A stretch of 64,000 nt of DNA from Diphasiastrum complanatum (lineage: Eukaryota > Streptophyta > Lycopodiopsida > Lycopodiales > Lycopodiaceae), in the NCBI GenBank assembly GCA_029204225.1, contig CM055092.1:41630016-41694015 (forward strand), in the 5' to 3' direction. The notes under the pieces are model-generated. The model made no database searches, was not told the origin of the DNA, and saw only the letters and a program-made list of their open reading frames with translations. A program made the position numbers and the translations under genes. This document shows, piece by piece, positions 43,450 to 55,354 of this stretch. The number at the start of each line of letters is the position of its first letter. The first letter of the stretch is position 1.

Positions 43450-44735
43450 CCAGTTTTTGAGTCTGCCTCTTAAATCTACATTTGTCTTGTAGCCTGTTGC
43501 TGCCATTAGCTGAGGTAGAAATGTTGTCTTTTTTTACATACCTCTTTTAGCTTTCTTGTTTAGTTTTGTGATTCAACATGGTTCCCTTTATGCCACTGCT
43601 TATGTGCACCTATTGTGACCTGAGTTTGACATTGACATCTTTGCTAATCCTTTTGATGCTACTTCATACATGCTCACATTGAGGGCAATGTTTAACAAGA
43701 CACATGTTAATGTCAAAAATTGCCACGATTTAAACAAGCTACATGTGTGCAAAGAGCAAGTATTAGAACAATTGCAAGCATTTAAATGTGAGGGTAGTGC
43801 CTATGGATGTGCCAATCTATGTCTATGGCACTACTTCAAATTTAAACCCTAAAACCATTAATGAATTGTGTTTAGGGGAGGCTAAAATTTAGTAGCCTGG
43901 CTTATGGAATTCAAAGAGGGAAATTGAATGCTCCCTCAATGCTGGCATGATCATTGTCTTCCTCCAAAAATCTCTTATATCACTATGGTAAGAGTGATGA
44001 CTCTATCAATGACGCGATTAAAACAACATAGAAAAATGTCTCCATAAAAGTGTCAATACATGACTAGTGTGATTGGACACCCTGTTAAGGCATAAGATTG
44101 TACTTGTCCCATTTTTGCAGGCATTCATATATCCTTGAATCGAGGAAATCAAATAGCATTTGTCAATTATGTGACTTAAAATAATTATAAATGGCTTCAA
44201 ATTAGAACTCTTTCAAAGTAGCATTCTTGTGAACTTCACACCAATACAAGAATAGGCTTGGAAATCCCCCATGATGTCAAACTGTATATATTGAAAACTT
44301 CAAAGAAAGCCCATTAAAAGCAGTGCTTTACAACGCTCTACTAGCTTCTATTGAGCAATCACAGTGTGCAAGAGCCTATACTCATTTTCTAGTTTTAGCC
44401 CCGTAGCAATTCCATCCCTCAGTAACGGCATAATGATCTTAATATTAGGATGTAGCCTTAGAGAGTATGAAAAGATCTTTACCTGATTTTTTATAAGATG
44501 AAGGTCCTTAACCTTCTATTTAAAAGATACTGGAGTAGTCCTCAAAGAATGAAATAGCTGATCAATAATAAACTTGACACAATGTGAACAAAAATTCTCT
44601 CTTCCACATTGATCATACAGACTAATGGCTTGTAATCAATTACGGTTTTGAGAAGGAAATGATTACAGCTTATGGATTGCCCCCTATGTGCTAAAGAGTC
44701 TTTCAAAGCATTGAAAGTTAACTATATCACTGTGG
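43450..44735. other. No recognisable gene; ECM29 downstream region
   Basis: Lies beyond the ECM29 stop codon (minus strand), so the end nearest 44735 includes its 3' untranslated region. No polyadenylation signal could be fixed and no other gene is seen. Confidence 0.4.
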
Positions 44736-44930
44736 TTATGGCCCTTTGGCAACATTGTTGACAAGTTCCTGAATACCAGAAATCAATGATCTGGCAGCAG
44801 CATTCTTCTCTTGAGCTTGTACATCCAATAATCGAACTTGTAGAAGCTTTACAATACCATTTGGAACATTTGAGCTAAATGAAGCAAGCTTTAGGATTCT
44901 TTCTAGACATTCCAAAGCAGCAATATGGAC
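44736..44930 (-). CDS. ECM29: ECM29 last exon (64 residues and stop)
   Basis: Starts after CAG at 44931-44933 and reads VHIAALECLERILKLASF to the C-terminus IQELVNNVAKGP. The phase-0 join to the 59782 exon gives SSSKIAQ-VHIAALEC, matching the end of plant ECM29. It is separated from the rest of the gene by a 14.85-kb intron. Confidence 0.85.
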   Translation of the reverse strand, partial: VHIAALECLERILKLASFSSNVPNGIVKLLQVRLLDVQAQEKNAAARSLISGIQELVNNVAKGP

Positions 44931-45006
44931 CTGCATGATGAAAACATGTATGTGTATTTAACAGATGTGAACTGTATTCTCAATATCAGTTTAGGTTCAA
45001 AACTTG

Positions 45007-45010
<4 letters not shown>

Positions 45011-45070
<60 letters not shown>

Positions 45071-45100
45071 ACACACACGCACACACACACACACACACAT
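45011..45100. repeat. (CT)n then (CA)n microsatellite
   Basis: About 13 CT units run straight into about 30 CA units with two interruptions. Confidence 0.95.
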
Positions 45101-45258
45101 CGCAAATATACATTCTCTCCTAGAAGCTCTCTAGAAGTTTCTGAAACCACGTGCCTTTCAATCACACTTCATAATCTTTCAACTGCATGTCAAATACGTT
45201 TTAGGGCACACGTGGCCCAATGAGAATGCAAGGATCAGTTTTTCTCCATAACAGCCAA

Positions 45259-45261
<3 letters not shown>

Positions 45262-45322
<61 letters not shown>
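45262..45322. repeat. (CT)n microsatellite
   Basis: About 30 CT units, ending CACACG. Confidence 0.95.
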
Positions 45323-45327
<5 letters not shown>

Positions 45328-45584
45328 GCACGTATACATGCCTCTTGCAATGCTTGTGATTCTATGTATTGGTTTTCAGCCCATTGTTTACAATGGCATG
45401 TGGCACAGTCGCCAGTTGTCTGGCAGCAAACTTGGCTTTAGACACAATAAATTCTGGAAGTCAACCTTTGTGGTGTTAAGGAAATGCCCTCTTTAAGTTC
45501 AAAGAGAAGTTCAGCTATTTGAAATTAATTGATGTATATAAGCTATTTTTCCAAAAAAATAAAAATAAATAAAAAATAAAAAAA

Positions 45585-45655
45585 ATGTTTCGGCTTCAGA
45601 AACACGGTTTCAGAAACGTGTTTGCCCAGAATCGCGTTTCGGTGCACCTATGATC
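45585..45655. repeat. Palindromic-word repeat, TTTCAGAAA type
   Basis: Follows an A-rich run (45545-45590). Words are CTTCAGAAACACGG, GGTTTCAGAAACGTG and GCGTTTCGG, then the end GGTGCACCTATG. Related to the repeats at 31085 and 43195. Confidence 0.65.
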
Positions 45656-45719
45656 AAAACCAGTTTTATAACATGTGAAAATGATTGCACAATATCCATT
45701 AATCATCACAAAAGCTTAT

Positions 45720-45990
45720 GTGAGATCATAAATCAATAGATGAGTTGCTTCAACCTTCATATTCTTTTGTAAAGTGAGCTTGCTGAAGTTGGGTTTTCGA
45801 GGGTGCTGCCCATCTATTAAAAAGAATGGAATGCGGCTAGTGGATGTGTTGGAGTTATTATAGACAAACTCGACAACACGTATCATTCCAAGTGTCTTGT
45901 TTAACCTTGCATATCTTTGATGGTTCAATTAGCTCGTTCTATTTGACCATTCGTTTCAGGGCATTATGCAATGGATGAGTAAACTGTTAA
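45720..45990 (-). pseudogene. Gypsy integrase relic
   Basis: Minus-strand blocks ETNGQIERAN (catalytic Glu region, about 45945), then VEFVYNNSNTSTSRIPFF and DGQHPRKPNF (45780-45870). This is the end of a Ty3/gypsy integrase core. Stops and a frameshift are present. Confidence 0.8.
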
Positions 45991-46720
45991 GGCTTGTTAG
46001 TATCTTGAAAACTACCTAAGTTTCCACTCCAATCTGCCATAACTGAGATTATCAGGGGACTGAAATATATTGGCGTATCAAGCATTCATGCAGATGATTG
46101 CACATATTCTGTTTCATGATGAACTTGACGCAGATCAGCAGTTTCTTCCTCAAATTATAATTTCATTCCATGAAAAGGAATCTTGTGGTTCTCTACATCA
46201 TGATTTGGATTGTGTGTGTTGCTGAAACCTTTTTGTTGTTCTTGAAGAGACTGAATTGCGCTGAAGCAGAATCTTTTTCAACTTTTCAGGCCCTGATTGT
46301 TGAATAGTTTGAAGTACTAGGAAAGGTTATTTTGAGTGACGATTTAGTGATTAAATTCCACCAGACCTAGCCATAACTAACCCTAACCAGTCTTTTGCCT
46401 TCCAAAAGTGCAGTAGATAGGACCAAAAGATCTTATTTTCAGTAGCTATTTGGTTGTTATTTGCTCTGGTTCTTTGTAATTGTTAATGCTACAATTTGGG
46501 CTATCAACTTTATGGATGATGATCACTTTTGCAATCATTTCAATGGAGATGTGAGTGCAATGTGCATACAGTTGGGGGCATAAATATTGGGCCCTTATCG
46601 GTGCGCATAGTTCTCTGTCTCTGTCCCACTGGAACCATTTGTCATCGTAACAAACAGGCTAGAGGTTAGTTTTGAATTTTTATCCTTGACAGAACCCAAC
46701 ATGGATTAATGCACCTGAAC

Positions 46721-46722
<2 letters not shown>

Positions 46723-46814
<92 letters not shown>
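46723..46814. repeat. (GA)n microsatellite
   Basis: About 46 GA units. Read on either strand this gives long Leu-Ser or Arg-Glu frames that are not genes. Confidence 0.97.
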
Positions 46815-46819
<5 letters not shown>

Positions 46820-47094
46820 AGAAGGCTTTATTAATGTCTCTCCATGCCAGAAGGCATATAAGACTGGAGAGGTAGTACAACAAAGAAGTTGTCCCCGTAT
46901 ACAACTCAAGAAAAAGAACTCTTTAGTCTTGTCTTTCACGAATGTTTCGTGACTAATTATCAGTCAAGCACTGTCTAGCTCTTCGCCTTTTGTCGAAAAA
47001 TGAAGTGTTTCGTAGAATCCTGTGTTGCAAAATGTAAACAATGCCATCTTTAAGAGGCTGGCCGGCTGAAAACCAATGGACTATCACATCCATT

Positions 47095-47320
47095 CGAGAC
47101 TCCTAGCAAAAGGTGGGACAATATCTCGATGGTTGTAGTGGGTCTTCCAAGCATGTAAATGCTGTTTAGGTAGTTGTGGATCAACTTACTAAATCAGCTA
47201 CCTTTATTCTAACTTAGACCACTATAAGAGCTTCTCAATTAGCTCAATCATTCATAGAGCATCTATTTAGACTCTATAAACTCCCTAGTGACATTGTTAC
47301 AAGTGCAATTGCTTAATGTG
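47095..47320 (+). pseudogene. Gypsy integrase relic, plus strand
   Basis: Blocks WDNISMVVVGLPS (about 47116), VVVDQLTKSATFIL (about 47170) and ASQLAQSFIEHLFRLYKLPSDIVT (about 47230-47300) give the first catalytic Asp region of a gypsy integrase. It has one or two stops and no flanking domains. Confidence 0.8.
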
Positions 47321-49442
47321 ACGAACCCCAAAGATCAAGCCTGCAAGAACACTCGAAAGGAGACAATGGAGCCAAACCACTCAACCAAGTAGAAGCCGAA
47401 GATCAGTCCACAAGAGCTTCAACCCAAGCAATGATATCTGAATACAAGAAGAGAGAGAGAAGAGACAAGAATTCAAAGAATCCCAATGTGTAGGAGGGTG
47501 AGTTTCTACCGATAGATATAGCCTACCGTAGCCTGTGCATGATGACATGCAACCCCCATGCAATCCGGTCTCACTCCACAATTAGCTAATAATTTCCTAT
47601 ATGCATGCAACCGTCACATACCATGTGCAGCTCCATGTCACAATGCAAGTGTTTGGGTCCTCACAAGGTTATTAATTGCATAACTGGCCTTGACTGGAAT
47701 GTCGAGCCGTAACCAATAAACTCAACTTTGGAGGGCCAAAATACCCATCCCAAGGATTATTCTGAATTGTCGTAACCGGACATGGACAGAACATTCTTCC
47801 TCCCTTAACTAAATATGTCCTTAGAAGTGGAAATTCGGAAAGTTCTTTTTTACGCTTTCAAGTGCATCCCAAAAAGCATTATCGTTAGTCTGGCCTTTTT
47901 ATCCAATTTAGCACTCAAAGATGAATGATTTTATGATTATTTATCCCTGATTCTAAGTACTTTCCTCAGATTCTAAAGGTACACTAAACGACAGATCCTC
48001 CGATTGGGTTTAATTGTCTCCAAGCGAAAAGCATCATGTTCATGTGAACTCAATTCTCACTAATTCACATGAAACACTGGGTGAATTATCACATCACCCT
48101 AGAAATCAAGTCCAAAAGCTAATGCCAACAATATAATTATTGGGTCCATAACCCACAGTAATTTGCCTATGGAACTATATTATGCAATAGGATTAATGGT
48201 AATCTCGGAAAAATTTGCATATTACCAGCTACTAAGTCATTCCATACAAGAATGTTTATACTAAAATTCATTTGGGGGAATTCGTTAGGCATTTCTATAT
48301 GAAAATCCTTAACAACCAAGAGTAACTATAGATTTTGAAGAAATATGGCAATTGCAAGAGGACTTATGATAAATGGATCATGTGTAGAACCTGTTAGTAT
48401 GGAAAAAAATTATTCCCAAAGCTAGCCACTCTTAATTCACCAAGATGAAGTTACTATAGAGTGGAGGTTAATCATGTGATGAAAAGCCATGATTCCTTCT
48501 AGCCAGTTCAAGATTGATATAAGCTATCAAAATGATTGTTTTCTCCTGGATTTAGTTGTAATGGAATTGCCTATATAAGACGAGAATCATTTTGGAATCT
48601 CTAGGAAAATTAGATCAAGAAGCAAAGATTTTCTTGGAGGAAGGACAGGTGGTATGTGATATCAGTAAGTCAAAGATAAGATCCATTTCATGGTATTGAA
48701 AGTGCATAACAAATCTGAATAATAGCCTTACTTGAAGATGGTAACCAATATAGATGGTAGCCACAACCCTTCATGCATGCAAATCTCACATACCATGTGC
48801 AGTTCCACATGTCATAATATGAGTGCCTGTGTCCTCACAAGGGACACTAGAAGATCTATAAAAGGTTAATCATTCAGGATAGGTGGATCCGTTAATAGTT
48901 GGAATTGTAGAAGACAGTGGAATTGTCTATGTTAGACGCAAAATTCATGAGTATTACAGAGGAAGCAACGGAGTCCATCTGGCTGACCCAATTGCTCGAT
49001 AAGAATTCATACTGACACCAAGGTGCAATTGCATTGACCACATATAGTGTATTGCACAAAAGACTAAACATATAGACATTAGATACCACTTCATGGGTGG
49101 AGTGCTAGGTTTCATAAAAGCGAAGTCTTCGGGTTCATAGGCGATGAGAACATGGTCTTGGACCAATGTTACGCTCAAACTTATTTGAATGTTTTTTCAA
49201 ACTTGTTTAAAAACTCTACATTTCAAAAGCATTTAAAACCTCTGAACCATTTTTAACTTTCTTATTTGGGCACTAGGACCCCAAATAAGAGGCCAAAGGG
49301 TCCCTGTTTGAATATTATAACCCAATCAAGCCCTAACAAAAAACAAAAAACTGCTGCCCGAGCACCTATAAACTCTCGAGCACTTTTCATCTTATGAGGA
49401 CAATCAAAAGGCTTTTCGCTTCCTGCTTCCACACGCGCCTGT

Positions 49443-49769
49443 GATGTATTCCATGTCAGTTTATTACGTGCTGCTATTGAGGATGACGCTCCTTGTGATG
49501 CTGAGTTTCCTACTGCTCCAGAGTTATTTCCATTTTTACCTGTTGCTATATTACAGGTCCGTCTATACCATAGTCAACGCTGCCGACAGATTCAGTTTTT
49601 GGTCCAGTGGGATGGTCGTCCTATTGAGGAGGCTACATGGGAGCCTATTGATGTGTTTTATCATACACCATTACTTGCGGATCAGGCTCGTGCTCTTGCT
49701 GCACTTGTTGATTCCTCTACATCAGATGGTCCTCTAGCTGTTGATGCACCAGGGCTTGCTGCTACTTGA
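49443..49769 (+). pseudogene. Integrase C-terminus and chromodomain, in the inverted segment
   Basis: A plus-strand frame opening DVFHVSLLR, the standard integrase-to-chromodomain linker. It leads through VAILQVRLYHSQRCRQIQF to the chromodomain core QFLVQWDGRPIEEATWEPID, ending TGA. Such domains steer integration to particular chromatin. The minus-strand integrase breaks off at the same point in the protein (near 50420), so this is its missing end. Confidence 0.88.
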
Positions 49770-49804
49770 TCCGGTTATCTTTTCGGCAGTTGGGTCTTTT
49801 TTTG

Positions 49805-49814
49805 TGTCGGGGAG
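49805..49814 (+). promoter_or_regulatory. Polypurine tract, inverted segment
   Basis: TGTCGGGGAG directly before the AGTTATGG start of the LTR. Confidence 0.75.
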
Positions 49815-50232
49815 AGTTATGGACTTGGCTCATTACATTCGCCGCGTCCATTTACATTTACAGTTACTTTACTTTATGCATAAGCAGGCCTTGGGCCCTT
49901 TTTTATTCATTAGTGACATTCAGACTATATGGTTGGCCTTTGGCCTTATTATTCATTATTAGGCCATTTGGACATATTACTGGAGAGTGGGGGCCTTCTT
50001 GGAGGGCGCAGTATTATCCCTCCCAGTTGGGCCCTAGCCACTGGAAGCTTCCTTTTAGGGCTTCCTCTTGGCTATAAGTAGGGAAACTGTGTCATTTGTC
50101 ATTCAGCTGATGATATTGATCTCTCTCTTTAGCCTCCTTAATCTCTCTCTTTCCTGCTTTCTAGGGTTAAGTCTTGCTTATGTGATGCTTTCATAGCTTA
50201 ATTCTAGATCAGCTGTGGCTCTATTCGTAACT
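49815..50232 (+). repeat. 3' LTR (418 bp), inverted
   Basis: Runs from AGTTATGGACTTGG to ATTCGTAACT, and is the reverse complement of 55355-55772 apart from a few changes (for example CGCGTCC/CGCATCC and AAGCAGGCC/AAGCAAGCC). It includes GGCTATAAGTAGGG (about 50070), a likely TATA region. Confidence 0.95.
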
Positions 50233-50237
50233 TTGAG

Positions 50238-50300
50238 ACTCATGCAAATTTTGTTTAGGTAGGGGCTATTCTCTATCAAGACCAATGTAGCATTCAAACA
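50238..50300 (+). pseudogene. Flank of the older gypsy (RNase H), inverted
   Basis: After the TTGAG duplication the frame reads ETHANFV then VGAILYQDQ, continuing the RNase H (V-E-T-D-A-S region) of the older gypsy that breaks off at 55778. Homology fades near 50290. Confidence 0.75.
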
Positions 50301-50402
50301 TTTGAAATGTGTAGAAATTAAACTTTTGAAGCATGTTTGAAGTGTTTCAAGCATCAATGACTTTTTTTAAGTGTTTTCTTTGGGTTTTGACCAATCCAAG
50401 TG

Positions 50403-51281
50403 CTAATTCAAGGGTTGGAACATCATATATATCATAAAGATCGTTGAACGAGCATGTAAGCTGTAAGCGATATGTAACTGGCCCTGGACAAAATGATGAC
50501 GTGCAAACCGTAAGCGTAGATAAACCATATCTCCAAGCTGAAACTCAACATGGCGGCGGTGACGATCAACTGAGGTCTGATAACGCTGCTGAACATGCTG
50601 TAAATGAGAACTCGCCCGAGTAATAAGCTCTCGAGCACCTGATAGAAAAGATGCAAGTGTAACAAGTGTATCCTCAGGAGGAAGAGGAATGCCAGGTAAA
50701 AGAGGTGCATAGCCATGAGATAATAAAAATGGAGAGACACTTGTGCTGGTACTAACAAAGCTATTATAGCTATACTCTGCTAAACATAAATGCTGATCCC
50801 AATCCTTCCCTGAAGGAGTAACAAAATGGCGTAAATAATCCTCAAGGATCCTGTTAAGGACCTCAGACTGCCCATCAGAAGTAGAATGATAAGCAGAACC
50901 CATAAAAAGCTGAACATCCAAAATACGCATAAGCTCTGTCCAGAATATAGATGTAAACTTACTATCCCGATCAGAAAGGATAGTACGAGGAAATCCATGC
51001 AGGCGGAAAATCTCTGATAGGAACAAACGTGCACACTGCTCTGCTGTGATAGTACTGTGAACTGGGATAAAATGTGCCTGTTTCGAGAACCTGTCAACTA
51101 CCACCATACATGAATCGTGACCACGCTGGGTATGGGGAAGGCCAAGGATGAAGTCCATAGATATATCAATCCACTGGCGATGAGGAATAGGCCAACTCTG
51201 GAGCAAACCAGCAGATTTAGAACAGGAGTACTTATTGCGAAGACAGAAAGGGCAGGTACGAATAAGTACAGCAAGCTCAGA
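50403..51281 (-). pseudogene. Gypsy integrase core
   Basis: In frame with the pol ORF above, after a TGA at 51282-51284. It reads VLIRTCPFCLRNKYS (end of the zinc domain), WIDISMDFILGLP (first Asp), RTILSDRDSKF (second Asp) and GQSEVLNRILEDYL (Glu). SYNSFVSTSTSVSPFLL and the GDMVYLRLR block follow. A frameshift near 50475 spoils the GPVTYRLQL segment, and homology ends near 50420 at the inversion point. All three catalytic acids are kept. Confidence 0.93.
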
Positions 51282-53462
51282 TCAAAAAGAGGGCCAATAG
51301 AAATGGTCTTTGAGACGAGCATAAGACTTCTGAAAACCAAAGTGACCCCCAATAGGAGAGGAATGAGCATTCGACAACAACTGGGAACGGATACCCAAAG
51401 AACTAGGGATACAAAGAGAATCATAATGATAAAGACGATTGTCAATAATGGAGTAAACCTGACGAGGACTGGACGAAACAGGTGGGGCAGAACTATAAAC
51501 ATCACGAAAATCAGAACATGTAAGGTATGCTGCAGGTAGAGCATCAAACCATGGAGGAATAGTAGAAACGAGTGTATTTAACAAAGCTGGAAGACGAGAT
51601 AATGCATCAGCAGCAGTGTTAGCACGACCAGGACGATACAATATGGAGAAATTAAAAGACTGTAAAAACTGCAACCAACGAAATTGACGATCACTAAGGT
51701 CACGTTGAGAAAACAGATAACGTAAAGACTGGTGATCAGTAATAATGTCAAATGGGACTCGATACAGATAATGACGCCACTTCTTAAGAGCATAGATAAT
51801 AGCAAGAAGCTCTTTCTCATGCACAGAATAACGTTGCTCATAAGAGCGAAGACGACGCGACTCATAAGCAATAATACATTGTGACTGGCGAAGTAAAGCA
51901 CCCAAACCAACATTACTAGCATCAGTCTCAACAAGAAACTTCTGATCAAACTGTGGTAAACACATAACGGCAGCATCAACAACAGCACGACGAAGAGTAT
52001 CAAACGCTGTCTGACAATCAGGAGTCCACAGAAAAGTACTAGACTTCTTCAAAAGTGCATGAAGAGGAGCTGCGATAGTGGCAAAATGAGGAACTGGACG
52101 ACGAAGGTGAGTGGCTAACCCAAGAAACATACAAACATGATGAATATCAGTAGGTATAGGCCAATCCTGGATGGCCTGAACCTTATGAGGGTCTAGACGA
52201 ATGTGACCATTACAAATAAGAAAACCAAGAAACTCGATCTCAGAAACAGCAAAAGAACATTTAGACAACTTAGCAAATAACTGGTGGTGTACAAGTAATT
52301 GAAAAACCGAGGAAAGATGGGCAACATGCTCAGCGAGAGACTGACTAAAAAAAAGAATATCGTCAAAATAAACCAAGACACAATGACCAAGAAGCGGACG
52401 CATGACGTTATTCATCACATTCTGGAACGTAGGAGGGCCATTAGTAACACCAAAAGGAAGCACACGAAATCCATATAAACCAAGATGAGTACGGAAAGCA
52501 GTCTTATGTTCGTCAGAAGGGTGCATCCTGATTTGGTAATATCCAGAACAAAGGTCTATCTTAGAAAAGATTTTAGAGGTACCGAGCTGGTCAAAGAGGT
52601 CATCCATTTGTGGAATAGGGTACTGATTACGAATAGTCAACTTATTTAAAGCACGGTAATCAATACAAAAGCGTTTGGTACCATCTTTCTTATTAATAAG
52701 GAGAACAGGAGCACCAAAAGGGCTGTGACTAGGAACAATGAGACCCTGATCTAACAAGGCAGTAATATGGAGCTCAAGCTCATCACGCTCAGATCGAGAC
52801 ATACGATAAGGGGGACGGGAGGGAGGAGCAGAACCAGGACGCAAATCAATATGATGGTTCACGTCACGTAATGGTGGTAGCGTCGTAGGTTCTGAAAAGA
52901 CAAAAGCATACTGATGTAATAAGTCAGAAATCACCTGAGGAACAGCTGCTGGTGTAGAAACTGGAGGAATTGGTACTCCCCGCTGAACACATAATAAGGC
53001 AGCACAATGAGCCTTCGGCAGGCTGCGAATAAACTGCTTCCCAGTAATCAACTGGAAGTCTCCCTGAGAATCAATGCCCACAAGTGAGTGTGTAACTGCA
53101 TCATGTACATATGTCAATGTCTGCTGTGTCAAGTCCAGTGTAACGGCTCCAAGAGATGCAAACCAATCAGCACCAAGGATAAGATCATAACGCTCCATAG
53201 GGATAATGTAAAGATCTGCCTGTCCAGAGAAATCTCCAATGCGGTATGGTAAACGCTGAAACATCTGAGAACTAGGAAAAGAATGAGAACTGGCAACCTC
53301 AACTGTGAGAGGCTGGGAAGCAGGAACAGGTGAAGCACGGATCCGACTAGTGATATAACTGCTAATAAGAGAATGAGTGCTACCAGTATCAACTAAAGCA
53401 ATATACTCTCGACCTGTAATACGCACACGTAACCGAATGGAGCGAGGACCAGGACGCCCCAT
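51282..53462 (-). CDS. Gypsy Pol: protease, RT, RNase H, integrase zinc domain
   Basis: 726 codons with no break, from ATG 53462; the frame is open further upstream through the zinc knuckle. Retropepsin ALVDTGSTHSLIS is near residues 23-35. RT runs from FCIDYRALNKLTIRNQYPIP (~257) to catalytic VLVYFDDILFFSQ (~360). RNase H has VETDASNVGLGAL (~507) and HEKELLAIIYALKKW. The integrase zinc domain starts HSSPIGGHFGFQKSYARLK. It stops at a TGA right after HFYWPSF, where relatives carry on. A CGA-to-TGA change would explain this. Reverse transcription functions look intact. Confidence 0.95.
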   Translation of the reverse strand: MGRPGPRSIRLRVRITGREYIALVDTGSTHSLISSYITSRIRASPVPASQPLTVEVASSHSFPSSQMFQRLPYRIGDFSGQADLYIIPMERYDLILGADWFASLGAVTLDLTQQTLTYVHDAVTHSLVGIDSQGDFQLITGKQFIRSLPKAHCAALLCVQRGVPIPPVSTPAAVPQVISDLLHQYAFVFSEPTTLPPLRDVNHHIDLRPGSAPPSRPPYRMSRSERDELELHITALLDQGLIVPSHSPFGAPVLLINKKDGTKRFCIDYRALNKLTIRNQYPIPQMDDLFDQLGTSKIFSKIDLCSGYYQIRMHPSDEHKTAFRTHLGLYGFRVLPFGVTNGPPTFQNVMNNVMRPLLGHCVLVYFDDILFFSQSLAEHVAHLSSVFQLLVHHQLFAKLSKCSFAVSEIEFLGFLICNGHIRLDPHKVQAIQDWPIPTDIHHVCMFLGLATHLRRPVPHFATIAAPLHALLKKSSTFLWTPDCQTAFDTLRRAVVDAAVMCLPQFDQKFLVETDASNVGLGALLRQSQCIIAYESRRLRSYEQRYSVHEKELLAIIYALKKWRHYLYRVPFDIITDHQSLRYLFSQRDLSDRQFRWLQFLQSFNFSILYRPGRANTAADALSRLPALLNTLVSTIPPWFDALPAAYLTCSDFRDVYSSAPPVSSSPRQVYSIIDNRLYHYDSLCIPSSLGIRSQLLSNAHSSPIGGHFGFQKSYARLKDHFYWPSF

Positions 53463-54679
53463 CCAAGTAGCATAGGCAAGCTGAGCATGGCAAGTAGCAG
53501 GAAGTAAATCAGGGGAAGGCTCAGAGGATAAGTCAGGCTCATCAGAAATATGAATGTAGATATCGGAATCATATGGAGTAGTGCCCTCATGGTAAAAAAC
53601 AGCAGTAGTAGTAGGGAGAGGCTGGCGGCAATCACGGGCAAGATGGTCAGGACTCTTACAACGAAAGCAAAGACGCTTCTGCTGAAGATCAGCGAACTCT
53701 GCAGACGTGTAACGTTGGACAAAAGCAGGTCGAGGAGTCGGAGGACGAGGAGGCGAAGGGGCAATGGAGAGAGCTGGAATAGAAGGGGCCGGTGTAGGGG
53801 TGAACGTAGCGGGAAAAGATGAAGCAGAAGGATGGGGTAGAAGCGGGAAGGAAAGGTGTCAGGGTACTTATGCTGTAAAGTACTGGCAAGAGACATCGCC
53901 TCAACAAGTGTGGTAGGACGGAAGGAAGAAACATCATAACGTAAAGCACCACGAAGCCCAACAATGTAACGAGAAATAAGCTCAGTGGACTGTAGATCTG
54001 TGAAAAGATAAGAAAGCTCCATAAACTGATCTGTATAAGAAGCAAGATCACTGGTCTGAGTGAGACTACGGAATGTATCACGTTGGCGGTCAAGCCACTG
54101 AGGATCAATCATAGCATGGCGGAGGTCACGGCGAAAAGTATGCCAGACATGGAGCCCTTACCAATCAGGATCAACTCTATAAACTCGCCACCACGTGGCG
54201 GCACGTCCATCTAAATGTAAAGCAGCCAACTGGATCTTCTGAGGATCAGTCTTGGGGTAAATCTGAAAATATGTGTCAAGCTTAGCATACCAATTCTCTA
54301 ATAAGTTCCCGTCGGAGGAACCGGAATAGGTAGCAAGCTGTACCCTATCACGAAAGTCTCGAGCAAAGTGTGGCTCAAGAAGGGGGGGACGAGGAAAGAA
54401 ACCAGGAGGTGGGTTAGATGGAATGAACGGTCCACCACCAAGCTGACTAGCAGAAGAAGATGGAAATCCAAATGGAGGGGGAGTCCCAAATGTAGGAGAA
54501 ACAGGAGCTTTACCAGGACCATGAGGCTGTAAAGAATCAATCTGTGACTGCATAGTAGCAAAGCCAGTCATAACTGAATCGAAGCGAAGAACGAGGCCAG
54601 AAAGGGTCTCATCCATGCGACGAAACTGATCGGATAAGGTTTCCTGAGTAGTCTCACTCGGGGTAGGTGAATGTGCCAT
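53463..54679 (-). pseudogene. Gypsy Gag with one stop and one frameshift
   Basis: ATG 54679 opens MAHSPTPSETTQETL, chosen over an upstream GTG. The first 173 codons run through a Pro-rich segment to LENWYAKLDTYFQIYP and HLDGRAATWWRVYRVDPDW, then TAA. The same frame goes on (FRRDLRHAMIDPQWLDRQRDTF, MELSYLFTDLQ). Near 53850 the frame shifts by one, into the Pro-rich linker and CCHC knuckle CFRCKSPDHLARDC (about 53640-53685) that is in frame with pol. The original product was a single Gag-Pol protein. Confidence 0.9.
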
Positions 54680-55342
54680 AATGATAGTGGAAGGAATAGA
54701 CGAAAACTTGAGGGAGCTGACTCTTGTCGTCACCCCAAATTAGCCTATTACAACCAATATTATCACAACTGAAAAAACAGACAGCAATGAACAATGGAGA
54801 AGCTGTAAAAATGCGCTGGACAGCCAGGGATACAATGTGAATTTGAAAGAGTAAACGGAGTCAGAATTCCTGAAAATGTGGTGGAGAATGAGCGCGCGAC
54901 AGCCTTTTGATAAGCTGTAAAAGATGGCTGGAATTGGAGAAAAAAAAAGGCAAAAGTGACAAGTTGGGAGTGCTGAGGCAGCGATTTACAGGTTGAAGAA
55001 TTTTAGCTGTTTGGAATAGCAAATGATGTCGAAATTGGGTAGTTTTTGGATGAGGATGGGCGCTGGACAGTCAGGGAACTAACTGTGGAAGATGGCTGCA
55101 AACTGGAAAAATATCAGACGAAAGTGATAGGTCGGAAGGCAGGGATAGCGATGGAAAGGAAGAGGAGGAGCGCTGGGCAGCAAAGAAACGAGGGGACAAA
55201 ACAGGGGGAACGCTGGGGAGGAAGGAGTGGAAGGAGCAGCGATGGAACAGGGCTGTCAAAACAGTAATGGAGCTGTAGGAACAGCGATGGAGGAGCAAGG
55301 CAAGGCAACAAAGAAAAAATTCCAGATTGTGCTCAAAAAAGT
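54680..55342 (-). other. Gypsy leader
   Basis: Untranslated leader of about 660 bp between primer site and gag. Plus-strand frames here are chance. Confidence 0.7.
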
Positions 55343-55354
55343 GCTCTGATACCA
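55343..55354 (-). promoter_or_regulatory. Primer-binding site
   Basis: Minus-strand TGGTATCAGAGC directly after the TAACT end of the 5' LTR. Confidence 0.93.

Noticed and set aside
51098-52390. Hydrophobic frames antisense or out of frame within the gypsy pol
   Set aside because: They are shadows of the real pol frame on the same stretch.
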